Shown here piece after piece: positions 18,575 to 27,782 of a DNA stretch of 64,000 bases. The translations under genes and the position numbers were made by a program. The notes beneath the pieces were generated by a model. It saw only the letters and a program-made list of their open reading frames with translations, had not been told where the DNA came from and did not search any database. This stretch comes from Flavobacterium kingsejongi. Its GTDB lineage: Bacteria > Bacteroidota > Bacteroidia > Flavobacteriales > Flavobacteriaceae. Position 1 is the stretch's first letter; every line of letters begins with the position of its first letter. Location: assembly GCF_003076475.1 (NCBI RefSeq), contig NZ_CP020919.1, positions 1,488,001-1,552,000 on the forward strand, written 5' to 3'.

Positions 18575-19417
18575 ATGAACAACATGAAAAAAACTATTGT
18601 AACAACCTTCTTATTGCTACTTTCCATTTTTGCAGCTGCGCAAGAATACCCTTTTTCCATTAAATCAGGAACGGGAAAACAAACATTGCTCTTTATTCCG
18701 GGTTTTGCGAGTTCGGGTACAGTGTGGAATGAAACCGTTGCAGCATTAAAAAAAGACTATACATGTGTAGTCTTAACAATGCCTGGATTTGCAGGCGTAG
18801 CTCCGGAACAAAATCCTACTTTCGAAAACTGGAAAGCACAAATTGGACGGTACATTAAAAACGAGAAGATTGAAAAGCCAATTGTAATAGGGCATAGCAT
18901 GGGTGGGGCTTTAGCACTTGCTATTGCAGCTGATTTTCCCGACCTTACCCGTAAAATTGTAGTAGTGGATGCTTTACCTTGCCTGATGGCGCTGACCAAC
19001 CCTAATTTTCAGGCCAATCCCAATAATGACTGTACTGCTATGGTACAGGAACTAACGAGTATGACTAATGAGCAATTTATTCAAATGCAGCAAGTGAGTA
19101 TTGCAAGCCTTACTACCGAAACGTCAAAGTTTGATGAAATTGTCAGTTGGGGGGTGACGTCGGATAGGGAAACATTTGCAAAAATATTCTGCGATTTCTC
19201 CAATACCGATTTGAGGGCGAGGATAAAAAAGATAACAGTCCCTACTTTGCTATTGTTGGAGCCGTACTTTAAGAACATAGCATCCGCTATACAGGAGCAG
19301 TACAAGAATTTATCCCATGCTCAACTGCGCTATGCGACCAAAGGATTGCATTTTGTAATGTATGATGACAGAGACTGGTACATTAAAGAATTGACGGATT
19401 TTAGTAAAGAACAATAA
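18575..19417 (+). CDS. Secreted alpha/beta hydrolase
   Basis: 280 residues: a signal peptide (MKKTIVTTFLLLLSIFAAAQ from the second ATG at 18584), then an alpha/beta-hydrolase fold with oxyanion region FIPGFASSGTVW, nucleophile elbow GHSMGG (about residues 107-112) and a catalytic histidine in GLHFVMYDD near residue 263. It is probably exported to the periplasm. The substrate is unknown. The stop codon directly abuts the ATG of the second sigma factor, so this is the first gene of sigma module 2. Confidence 0.9.
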   Translation: MNNMKKTIVTTFLLLLSIFAAAQEYPFSIKSGTGKQTLLFIPGFASSGTVWNETVAALKKDYTCVVLTMPGFAGVAPEQNPTFENWKAQIGRYIKNEKIEKPIVIGHSMGGALALAIAADFPDLTRKIVVVDALPCLMALTNPNFQANPNNDCTAMVQELTSMTNEQFIQMQQVSIASLTTETSKFDEIVSWGVTSDRETFAKIFCDFSNTDLRARIKKITVPTLLLLEPYFKNIASAIQEQYKNLSHAQLRYATKGLHFVMYDDRDWYIKELTDFSKEQ

Positions 19418-19888
19418 ATGGTATTTGAAGAACTATACAAGACCTATTGGGAAAGGATATTTCGGTTATGCATGGGCTATGTCAATGATTATACTTTAGC
19501 ACAGGACATGGCGCAGGAAACTTTTATTGCGGTTTGGAAGCATTTGCCAAATTTCAGGAATGAATCGAATGTAGGAACGTGGGTCTATAAAATTGCTACG
19601 AATAACTGCCTGCGCCAATTAGAAAATCAAAAGCGGTTACGAACAACGGAATTACCAGTTAACCTTCCGGAAGAAAAGATCATAAATATAGAACCCCAGA
19701 TTCAATTGTTATACAAATTTATCGCTGAACTTCAGGAAATAGACCGCATTATCATATCGTTGGAACTGGAGGAGATCAAACAATCTGAAATAGCAGAAAT
19801 AGTGGGGCTTTCGCAAAGTAATATCCGGGTTAAAATTCATCGTATCAAAGAGCAGCTCAATAAAAAGTTTAAAGAACATGGAAAATAA
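19418..19888 (+). CDS. ECF RNA polymerase sigma factor (module 2)
   Basis: 156 residues with region 2 (YKTYWERIFRLC, AQDMAQETFIAVWKHL) and region 4 (EIDRIIISLELEEIKQSEIA, SQSNIRVKIHRIKEQL). Its ATG follows the hydrolase stop with no gap, and its end overlaps the membrane protein gene by 11 bp. It is paralogous to the sigma at 17154 with the same sizes and junctions, pointing to tandem duplication of a sigma/membrane-protein pair. Confidence 0.94.
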   Translation: MVFEELYKTYWERIFRLCMGYVNDYTLAQDMAQETFIAVWKHLPNFRNESNVGTWVYKIATNNCLRQLENQKRLRTTELPVNLPEEKIINIEPQIQLLYKFIAELQEIDRIIISLELEEIKQSEIAEIVGLSQSNIRVKIHRIKEQLNKKFKEHGK

Positions 19889-20471
19889 TATAAATCTGAA
19901 AGCATTGTGGAACCAACAAGCCGTTCCACCTGCGAATCAATCGGACATTTTTAGGAAAATAGGAAAACATAAAAGTGCAGGACTGAGAAAGATAATAGTA
20001 CTTAACAGCCTGTTGTTCCTTACCATTGCTTTTGTGGTTTTTATTTGGATCTATTTCAGACCGCAACTGTGGACTACAAAAATAGGAGTCGTACTCGCGA
20101 TTTTACCGATGGTAATGGTAATGATTTTTAGCACTAAGATTATTCCGCTGTATCGGAAAACATCCAGCATCCAGTCCAATTCCGATTACTTACACAACCT
20201 ACTTGAAATAAAAAACAAAGAAAGTTATATGCAGACTAAAATCATGAATCTGTATTTTATTTTGTTACCCATCGGGATAGGATTGTATATGTATGAATAT
20301 ACAGCGAAGATGCCATCGGTATGGGGAATTGTAGTATATGGCGTTGTGGGAATGTGGTTTGCGCTGAATTGGTTTGTATTACGGCCGAAAATTATCAGGA
20401 AGAATACAGGAAAACTGAATGATTTGGTACAGCAATTAGAAAAGATAAAATCGCAATTGAAGGAAGCTTAG
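19878..20471 (+). CDS. Multi-pass membrane protein, candidate anti-sigma partner (module 2)
   Basis: The 197-residue paralogue of the 17617 product has the same LKALWNQQ-type N-terminus, two membrane hairpins (about residues 43-62, 69-88, 125-143, 149-168) and a basic tail (LRPKIIRKNTGKLNDLV versus IRPRYFRKNAEKLNETI in module 1). Its start overlaps the sigma gene. It may hold the sigma at the membrane until a signal arrives. That role is inferred. Confidence 0.75.
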   Translation: MENNINLKALWNQQAVPPANQSDIFRKIGKHKSAGLRKIIVLNSLLFLTIAFVVFIWIYFRPQLWTTKIGVVLAILPMVMVMIFSTKIIPLYRKTSSIQSNSDYLHNLLEIKNKESYMQTKIMNLYFILLPIGIGLYMYEYTAKMPSVWGIVVYGVVGMWFALNWFVLRPKIIRKNTGKLNDLVQQLEKIKSQLKEA

Positions 20472-20717
20472 AAGCAGTAGTGTCTTTAAGTGCTATGACG
20501 GAATTCCGGTAACTATATTCTGCAGGGTTTTTGGTTGTACAGGAGGAAGACTTTTTTAGGAAAGTGCTTTTTTAGACGATGGCGTTTTCAGTTGGATCGA
20601 TTATTGCTGTTGACGCCTTTAGTATAATTTTTTGTACGGTTGGTCTAATAAAAAATGAAAATTTGATGTTTTGTATTACATTACACGGTCAACCCATACG
20701 GATTTCCTTTGCGCTTT

Positions 20718-23702
20718 ATGAAAATAAAAAAAATATTAAAAAGACTACTGATTGTTTCAGGATCACTACTATTACTTTTACTGCTACTCACAAGTGTTGC
20801 GCTTAACTTTGTTTTTACTCCCAAGAGGATTACGCCAACAGTAACCAATTTGCTCAATGAAAATTTAGATGCTAAAGTTTCCTGTGAAAGCATTGAACTA
20901 ACATTTTTCTCCTCCTTTCCACATTTCGGGGTCAAGCTTAAAAACGGGGTTGTAATTACGCCTGCTTTCAGTGGGAATAAATCAGATACACTGGCACAAT
21001 TTGAGGTATGCCGCGCTTCCTTTAATGTTGAAAAACTATGGCGAAAGCATGACCTTCAAATCAATAACCTTTCTATTATCAATCCCAAAATAAAAGCGGT
21101 GATCCATAAAGATGGGAAAGCCAACTGGAATATTGTGAAAGAAACCAGTGCCGATACCATCACAGTACAGGACAGTACCTCTTTTAAAATCAATTCCATT
21201 TTTATAAAAAAGCTCCATATTGAAAATGGCAGTATTGCCTACCATGATTTTGTGACCAAAGCACATGCTAAAGGTGATAGCCTGAATGTAACGCTGAAAG
21301 CCGCGAACACCGATAAAAAACTCACCTTTACTACAACCGCATCGGGTAAGCATATCCGTTTCTCGAAAGATGGCTACAGATTTGCCAAAAACCTGAAAGT
21401 AGCTTTGGCGACCAATATCTTGTATGATAAAAAGGCGCACAAGGTTGATTTTGACAAAAGTGAACTGAAGCTCAACGATATTGACTTTATAACAGAAGGA
21501 CACTTTCAGCGGGATACGATAACCAATGAGGTACAAACCGATATCGTCCTCGAAATGAAGGTACCATCTTTAAAAACGCTATGGGAAACCGTTCCTCAGT
21601 ATATTATAAAAAAAGAAGATATAGATGTACAGGGCAATGTGCTGTTAAAGGCTACCGCAAAGGGAATCTATAGTAAAAACAGGCTTCCACTGACGGATAT
21701 TACATTTAAGATAGATCATGGTATTTTAAAATATAAAAAGTTTCCCGGTGAAATCCGCCATCTTGAAGCGGATCTGCATGCCGTACTGAATTTTGACCAG
21801 CCGGAGCAGTCGAACCTGACCCTTAGTAAGTTATTCCTTGAAGGGACTGGTGTCGACTTAAAGGGTAATGCCACGGTAAAAAACCTGCTTAAGGATCCTG
21901 AGATTGATGCGAATATCAAAGGCGACCTTGATTTGACGACGCTTAAAAAGAAATTCCCCATCGCTGAAGATATTCAGGCAAAAGGACTGGCTCATATCGA
22001 TATTAATGCATTATTTAAAAGCAATGATATTCAGAACAACAATTATAACAACCTTAAAGTAAAAGGCAATTCCGTATTTACAAACCTGCTTGTGAATGCT
22101 CCCAAAGACACGATTTACATTCAAACCGAGAAAACAGAACTGGTATTCGGCAGGGTTGCAGAAGCGGGTTCCCGTAAAGCTTTCGGAAAAATAAATGTCA
22201 CAAACCTGAAGCTGAATTACAAAAAGCAACATGACCTTATGCTGGCCGGACTTGTGATGAAGCTAAAAGCCAAAAAACTGAAGGACAGTACCGCAGCCCT
22301 TGCAGCAGACATCAGTATATCACAGCTGAAATATGCAGGGGCAGATAAATTAAGAGGCGTGATACGGCGTGCTAATATCACTGCCGAACTGAGTCCTAAA
22401 AGCACCAAAGAAAGGCCGGCGATAACGACAACTTTTACAGTAGACAGTGCCGGTGTATGGCAGGATAAAAAGTTTATAGGAATTAAAAAGGGCAATTATA
22501 AACTCCTGGTACGTAAAAACAAGGAGAATATATGGATGCCGCGGGGAACTGTAGAATTCAATAACCTCTATGCTTATACACCGGAATTTGCGTTGCCGCT
22601 GCGCATGGGTCATTCCAAAATAGCCATAAATAACAGGGCCATTACATTGCAGGATGCCCATATCACATTTGGTAATTCTGATGTTACCCTAACGGGGCAA
22701 ATTAATAATATGCTGGCCAAACGATCTCCGGATAAAATGATCAATGCCACCCTGACGCTGACCTCAAACTTTATTGATGCCAATGAGATCATGAAAATCA
22801 TGAATCCTGAAGCGGCTAAGGGGCAGCCCGAATTTAAACAGGTAGCGGAAAGCAAACGGCAAGATCCCAAAAATAGCAGTAATAAAAAGACTGTATTTAA
22901 AATACCGGAGAACATCAATCTCGTATTCAACAGTGCGATTAAGAAACTGCATTATGGTACGCTTGACCTGAACGACCTGAAAGGGGAATTAAAAATAGAA
23001 GAGGGCCACTTAAAACTGAACCACTTTGAACTGACGACACTGGCAGCCAAACTGACGACAAGCTTAAATTATGTTGCAGTGGGCGACCGTAAGGCAAAAG
23101 TAGATTTTGACCTGAATCTCGATGATATTGAAATGGCCAATATCGCAAAAGTAATGCCTGCTATGGACAGCCTATTTCCAATGACGAAGTCCTTTGTCGG
23201 GAAAGCCCATTTACGGATGCAGGGCAGCGCAATGCTCAATCGTAAAATGGATGTAATAGTGCCATCGGTCAGCAGTATTGCCGCACTGCAGGCAACAGAT
23301 GTTATGGTGCTCGATAGTGAGACTTTTAAAGAAATGGCTAAAACACTCATGTTTAGGGAAAAAGAGAAAAATACCATCCAGTCGCTTAATATGGAAATGA
23401 TTATTGAAAAAAGCCACATGGAAGTATTGCCGGCACTGGTTGAAATTGACCGCTACCGACTTGCAGTGGGCGGAATACAAAACCTGGACCTGAGTTATGA
23501 TTACCATGTATCGGTGCTAAAGTCCCCCATCCCTTTTAAGACCGGTGTAAATATAAAAGGTAACCTTGATGATTACAAAATAAGCCTGACCAAAGCGAAG
23601 TATAAGTATTATTTTACCGATAGTGAAAGGCTTAAAGAAAAAACCGATGAGTCAATAATCAATAAAAAGAAAAGTATATTGGCGAAACTTAATTTTAAAT
23701 AA
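20718..23702 (+). CDS. AsmA-like protein
   Basis: The 994-residue protein has one N-terminal membrane anchor (ILKRLLIVSGSLLLLLLLL) and a long beta-rich periplasmic body. It has AsmA N-terminal features (LNFVFTPKRITPTVTNLLNENLDAKVSCESIE) and a C-terminal AsmA-like region. Such proteins are repeating-beta-groove bridges linked to phospholipid transport to the outer membrane. The frame opens with TTG at 20709, but ATG 20718 is the likelier start. It is followed by a strong terminator. Confidence 0.88.
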   Translation: MKIKKILKRLLIVSGSLLLLLLLLTSVALNFVFTPKRITPTVTNLLNENLDAKVSCESIELTFFSSFPHFGVKLKNGVVITPAFSGNKSDTLAQFEVCRASFNVEKLWRKHDLQINNLSIINPKIKAVIHKDGKANWNIVKETSADTITVQDSTSFKINSIFIKKLHIENGSIAYHDFVTKAHAKGDSLNVTLKAANTDKKLTFTTTASGKHIRFSKDGYRFAKNLKVALATNILYDKKAHKVDFDKSELKLNDIDFITEGHFQRDTITNEVQTDIVLEMKVPSLKTLWETVPQYIIKKEDIDVQGNVLLKATAKGIYSKNRLPLTDITFKIDHGILKYKKFPGEIRHLEADLHAVLNFDQPEQSNLTLSKLFLEGTGVDLKGNATVKNLLKDPEIDANIKGDLDLTTLKKKFPIAEDIQAKGLAHIDINALFKSNDIQNNNYNNLKVKGNSVFTNLLVNAPKDTIYIQTEKTELVFGRVAEAGSRKAFGKINVTNLKLNYKKQHDLMLAGLVMKLKAKKLKDSTAALAADISISQLKYAGADKLRGVIRRANITAELSPKSTKERPAITTTFTVDSAGVWQDKKFIGIKKGNYKLLVRKNKENIWMPRGTVEFNNLYAYTPEFALPLRMGHSKIAINNRAITLQDAHITFGNSDVTLTGQINNMLAKRSPDKMINATLTLTSNFIDANEIMKIMNPEAAKGQPEFKQVAESKRQDPKNSSNKKTVFKIPENINLVFNSAIKKLHYGTLDLNDLKGELKIEEGHLKLNHFELTTLAAKLTTSLNYVAVGDRKAKVDFDLNLDDIEMANIAKVMPAMDSLFPMTKSFVGKAHLRMQGSAMLNRKMDVIVPSVSSIAALQATDVMVLDSETFKEMAKTLMFREKEKNTIQSLNMEMIIEKSHMEVLPALVEIDRYRLAVGGIQNLDLSYDYHVSVLKSPIPFKTGVNIKGNLDDYKISLTKAKYKYYFTDSERLKEKTDESIINKKKSILAKLNFK

Positions 23703-23756
23703 TTGGGGATGGTAATTAGGCGTATAGCGTTCTAAAGCAGATTTAAAACAATATAT

Positions 23757-23801
23757 AAAAAGGAAGGCTATAACACTGAATGTATAGCCTTCCTTTTTTT
23801 A
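23757..23801. terminator. Bidirectional terminator
   Basis: A 12-bp perfect stem (23761-23772 with 23783-23794) and a 10-nt loop, with an A run on the left and seven T on the right. It serves the AsmA gene and the convergent hydrolase fusion gene. Confidence 0.88.
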
Positions 23802-23813
23802 TGGGTAAAGTTT

Positions 23814-25502
23814 CTATTTACTTTTCAGGAAAGACAGCACAGCGGTATTAAAGGCTTCCGGTTGTTCCTGCGGGGCATAATGGGTTGCGTTCTCCAGCAG
23901 TAGTATAGATGATTTTGGGATATTACGCGCAATTTCCTGAGTGTGTTCTTTTAGGATGACGTCATCCTCTCCGGCAAGTACCAAGACCGGAATTGTGATA
24001 GTATTCAGGTTTTGGGCTGGGATATTGGGTTCCTCAAGCAAGAGTTGCAGGAGGCGTTGCTGCTGTATGGACTTTGCATTGGTACGCCCTTGTAGGGTAG
24101 CACTTTCCGAATGTAGCCTTTTCATCAGTTGAGGAGCTACGCCTTCCGGATTGAGGTTGGCTCCCATAGTGACTAATTTCGTAACGTAACGAGGGTAGCG
24201 CAATGCCATAATAAGACCGGTATTTCCCCCATCGCTCCACCCCACGATGTTTGCTGATTTTAAATGAAGGGAATCCATCAGCGTCTTGACATCTTCTGCA
24301 AATAACTCGTAGGACAACGGGCTGCTGAAAGTATCGGTACTTTTGCCTTGTGCGCGGGTATCCATTGCGATTACCTGATAGTGTTTGGACAGTTCCGGGA
24401 TTTGCTTATAGAAAGCAGCGATCGATTGGCCATTGCCATGTAATAGTAATAAAGGCGTACCGGAGCCATAGGTTTCATAATAGAGCGTTGCATCTTTCAC
24501 GGATATTGTTTTTCCTTTTTCCTTATTGGAACCATAACCGGAAGTCTCGGCTTCCATACTGTAATTGGCCATATCCACAATGCTTTTGATGCTGTCATTG
24601 AGTTGGAATACCGCCTCCGTTTCCGTCTGGTCTTTATCCTTGTGGTAACTGTCTACTGTAATATTAAATCCAAGGAAAGCAGGAGATTTTTTGATCCATT
24701 CCGACTGGCTTTTGTCTCTTGTAAAAACAGCATGAAGTGGAATAGGAGCGATGGATATACCAAACGCTTTGGCCTCGGAATCATCCGCTACGCTCTGGAT
24801 CCACTGTATTGCTACAGCAATTTTCTTATGGCCTTTCAGGTAGATGTTATAGGGTTTTAAGTCAACAGTTACCCAGCCGCTTTCGGCAGTAACATCAAAC
24901 AGGATTTCTTTGTTTACAATGCGTTTGTTGGGCATTCCATCTTTGACATCATAAAAATTAAGTCGGAATTTGACCCGCTCAAACCGGTTAAAAGCCACGA
25001 GCATATTAAAGTCTTTGAGGTGACAGTAGTCGTCCATTTTGATAATTGTAGCCTGCTCTTTTCCTAAATTATCATCGATGAGGTTGCTTTCGGTATACAG
25101 GTTGGCAGCCATAAAAGTACTGCTGCTGGTGCGGCCTACTATTTTTGTTTTGGGCTTGGTTGCCTTGATGCTTACCATTTCCAGTTCGGTAGTTACAGCG
25201 CGGAGTATGATGTTTCGGGATGTATTGTCCTTAAAATCTGTCAGGGGAATTGTGGCTTCGGCATAACCAATAGAAGAGACAATAAGCTGATCCTGAAGGT
25301 TGAGGTTTTCGGGTGTAATGGTAAAGCGGAAAACCCCCTGCTCATTAGCAATAGTACCTACACTTTTTCCTTTAATACCGAGTGAGGCAAAGGGAATAGG
25401 CTGTTGACCGGAATCTACAATCTTGCCGGACACCATGAGGGATTGTGCCGACAGCATACAGGAAAATAACAGGATGAAAAGAGCAGTACAAATAGATTTC
25501 AT
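23814..25502 (-). CDS. Carboxypeptidase-regulatory-like domain / alpha-beta hydrolase fusion
   Basis: 562 residues. A signal peptide (MKSICTALFILLFSCMLSAQ) is followed by a CarboxypepD_reg-like domain (about residues 22-110), then a beta-rich middle domain (about 130-300). The C-terminal alpha/beta hydrolase (about 340-562) has LLLHGNGQS, nucleophile elbow GWSDGG and C-terminal GEDDVI and ATHYAPQE for the acid and histidine. The first two parts resemble a common Bacteroidota secreted protein and the last a standalone hydrolase, so this is a domain fusion. No frameshift separates them. Substrate unknown. Confidence 0.88.
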   Translation of the reverse strand: MKSICTALFILLFSCMLSAQSLMVSGKIVDSGQQPIPFASLGIKGKSVGTIANEQGVFRFTITPENLNLQDQLIVSSIGYAEATIPLTDFKDNTSRNIILRAVTTELEMVSIKATKPKTKIVGRTSSSTFMAANLYTESNLIDDNLGKEQATIIKMDDYCHLKDFNMLVAFNRFERVKFRLNFYDVKDGMPNKRIVNKEILFDVTAESGWVTVDLKPYNIYLKGHKKIAVAIQWIQSVADDSEAKAFGISIAPIPLHAVFTRDKSQSEWIKKSPAFLGFNITVDSYHKDKDQTETEAVFQLNDSIKSIVDMANYSMEAETSGYGSNKEKGKTISVKDATLYYETYGSGTPLLLLHGNGQSIAAFYKQIPELSKHYQVIAMDTRAQGKSTDTFSSPLSYELFAEDVKTLMDSLHLKSANIVGWSDGGNTGLIMALRYPRYVTKLVTMGANLNPEGVAPQLMKRLHSESATLQGRTNAKSIQQQRLLQLLLEEPNIPAQNLNTITIPVLVLAGEDDVILKEHTQEIARNIPKSSILLLENATHYAPQEQPEAFNTAVLSFLKSK

Positions 25503-25624
25503 GGAAAGTGGGTATAGCGTTAAAGGAACAACGGGATACTAAGTTCTTTCGAAATCAATATTCCGCTGTTAATAACATAGACGCTATAAGTGGTGCCAGG
25601 GTTGCATGGCCCTATACTTATTAT

Positions 25625-26950
25625 TTATTTGGTGGCGCGGAGGAATTTTGCGACAGCATGATACGCAGGTAAGGAATAGGGATCATTTGCTCCATTCGCG
25701 GCAACAGGATGGGACGCAAAACGAACGATGACCATATCCGCTTTGGGATCGATGTAGATCACCTGCCCGTGTACACCCCGGGCACAAAAGGCGCCGTGTT
25801 CATTATTCGTAATCCACCACATATCCCGGTAACTCCATCCTTTTAACAGCTTATAGTTGGCTTTTTTAAAAGCCTTTTGGTCGCCGCCTTTACGGATATC
25901 TGCTATCGCCGATTTTGGGATGATCTGCTCACCGGAAACCACTCCGTTATTTAAGATTAGTTGTCCGAACCGTGCCATATCGTGAAGGCCTAAATTATAA
26001 CCGCCACCCGCAAAAGGGGTTCCGGTTGCATCTACAGAATAATAGCCATCCTGTTCGGTACCGATTTTCTGCCATATCTTTTCCGATAACAGTGTGGGAA
26101 CCGTTTTACCCGTTACCCGGGCTATGATCCAGCCCAGCACATCGGAGTTTACGGTTTTATAGCCAAAAGCAGTGCCGTGTTTCCCGCTTTTTTTTACAGT
26201 TGGAAGGTATTCGTAATAACTCTTCGGGTCCTGGTAGTCCTTGGGTTTGGGCAACGGATTCCCCGCTGCAGAAAACTTCCAGATCTCCGCATTGGGATCG
26301 GCATAGTCTTCACTGAACTGTAGGGCAGTGGTCATATCCATCACCTGACGTACCGTGGCATCCCCAAAGGCGGAATTCTTAAGCTCCGGTAAATAGTCGG
26401 CAACCAGTTTGGAGGGATCGATTAGCCCTTCTTCAGCTAACACAATACCTAATGTTCCGGTAAATGATTTGGTAACCGACATGGCAGCATGTTGCCCGTC
26501 GGGAGTAAGTGCGCCAAAATAGCGTTCGTATACCACCGTGCCATGATGGAGGATCAGTATACCATCAGTATAGTTTTTTTGTAATCCTTCTTCCCATGTA
26601 ATGGCTTTTTTTTCACCGAGAGGAACATATTTCAGGGCATCAATATCAGTCCGGAGATCTACGGATAAGGGTATTGCATTGCCCAAACCACGTGAAACAT
26701 TTACCGTAGGCATAAATTGCCGCATGTGTGCGACACTCCAACGCAAAGCGGGAAATTCAAAAAAGCTACCATCCTCAAAATGCAGGATACGATCGGGTGG
26801 TGGTGGTGATCCGACCATCCATCCTAATTTGACCGGGTCGCTTTCTGCAGCAGTCAGATAGGTTGTTTTTTCCTGTGCGGTTCCCGTAGGCGAATACAGC
26901 AACGCGGAGACTAAGAATACGGAAAGAGAATACGAATAAAAATGTTTCAT
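25625..26950 (-). CDS. Beta-lactamase-fold serine hydrolase
   Basis: The 441-residue secreted protein has a signal peptide ending TGTAQE. Its class C-like core has the catalytic SVTK (SxxK, about residues 164-167), TVNSD as the YxN-equivalent block (about 266-270) and HGQVIYIDP near the C-terminus in place of a KTG triad. This is the esterase or peptidase branch of the family rather than a proven beta-lactamase. Transcribed leftward as a single gene. A 248-bp spacer with no recognised gene follows on the right. Confidence 0.88.
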   Translation of the reverse strand: MKHFYSYSLSVFLVSALLYSPTGTAQEKTTYLTAAESDPVKLGWMVGSPPPPDRILHFEDGSFFEFPALRWSVAHMRQFMPTVNVSRGLGNAIPLSVDLRTDIDALKYVPLGEKKAITWEEGLQKNYTDGILILHHGTVVYERYFGALTPDGQHAAMSVTKSFTGTLGIVLAEEGLIDPSKLVADYLPELKNSAFGDATVRQVMDMTTALQFSEDYADPNAEIWKFSAAGNPLPKPKDYQDPKSYYEYLPTVKKSGKHGTAFGYKTVNSDVLGWIIARVTGKTVPTLLSEKIWQKIGTEQDGYYSVDATGTPFAGGGYNLGLHDMARFGQLILNNGVVSGEQIIPKSAIADIRKGGDQKAFKKANYKLLKGWSYRDMWWITNNEHGAFCARGVHGQVIYIDPKADMVIVRFASHPVAANGANDPYSLPAYHAVAKFLRATK

Positions 26951-27161
26951 AATGGCTTGATTTGAGGTTAAAGCATACTAAAAAACGGAAAGCTATTGTA
27001 TGGGTGACCCATAACAACAGGTATCTTTTGATACTGACATACAAGTTACTACTATAATTTAAACATTCTTATGGTAAAAGGGGAAAAGTAAAAAGTAAAG
27101 TGCTGCAGGAACGTTGCACTTTAACATTCCGATTATATGCAATGAGTAAAAACGAGTTATA

Positions 27162-27189
27162 AAAAAAACACCTCAGGTTGGGCTGAGGT
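27162..27189 (-). terminator. Terminator of the truncated monooxygenase
   Basis: Stem ACCTCAG/CTGAGGT (27170-27176 with 27183-27189) is followed by an eight-T run on the minus strand. It sits 10 bp after the stop of the monooxygenase remnant. Confidence 0.75.
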
Positions 27190-27198
27190 AGTTGTGGG

Positions 27199-27498
27199 TT
27201 ATTCCTGATTTTCTTCCAAGCCATTGAATAGGGCGATCAGTTTGTTAATGGGATCATCGGAGTGGAGCATGGCAGTATATGCTAAGGTGATTTGTGTAAT
27301 TTCTGCAGCCCTGTTGCACATTTGTTTTTCAAAGGCAGCGATAGCCGTATCCGTATCGGGATAAGCCGGGTCTGTAAGGCAATCTGCGAGTTCAAACGCA
27401 TCCTGCATCGCCATATTGACACCTTCTCCTGCGTAGGGCGGCATCCGGTGTGCGGCATCCCCCAGCATCGTAAGGTTGGGTACTGTCCAGTCGTTGAA
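27199..27498 (-). pseudogene. FAD-dependent monooxygenase, 3' end only
   Basis: About 100 C-terminal residues remain, reading DWTVPNLTMLGDAAH then PYAGEGVNMAMQDAFELADCL. This is the GD motif (FAD ribityl/pyrophosphate contact) of class A flavin monooxygenases related to TetX and PHBH. The N-terminal FAD domain with GxGxxG is missing. Toward 5' the sequence runs into an IS1-family transposase fragment near 27491-27500 with no remaining gene beyond it. Not expected to be functional. Confidence 0.85.
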
Positions 27499-27720
27499 AT
27501 TTTCAATATTCTTGCAGTACTTCTTATCCCTAAACCTTCTTTGGTAAACAAAATTATATTTTGATTGATATCTGATTTATAAGCTTGGTAACTATAACTT
27601 TCAACTCTTGTTTTCTTACAAAGTCTGCAAATATATCTTTGTATTACCAGACTTTGTTTTCCCATATTTTATCATGTTTTTAATTCCTCCAACACATCTG
27701 GAACACCAAGTCGCATTAAG
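27491..27720 (-). pseudogene. IS1-family transposase relic
   Basis: On the minus strand the N-terminal zinc-ribbon of an IS1-type InsA-like protein is visible in two frames. CSRCVGGIKNMIKYGKTKSGN lies in one frame and RYICRLCKKTRVESYSYQ then TKEGLGIRSTARILKIST lie in the next. So there is a frameshift near 27640, and the protein is cut after about 75 residues, where it fuses to the monooxygenase remnant. The catalytic part is missing, so the copy is dead. Confidence 0.75.
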
Positions 27721-27782
27721 ACATTATAAAATAAAAAAACAACCCCGATAGAGTGCACCCAAAAGTTTAGACAAATTTATAA

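Noticed and set aside
27282..27665. Single 127-codon open frame over the monooxygenase/IS1 junction
   Set aside because: It joins part of the IS1 relic to an out-of-frame reading of the monooxygenase; two different genes, not one.
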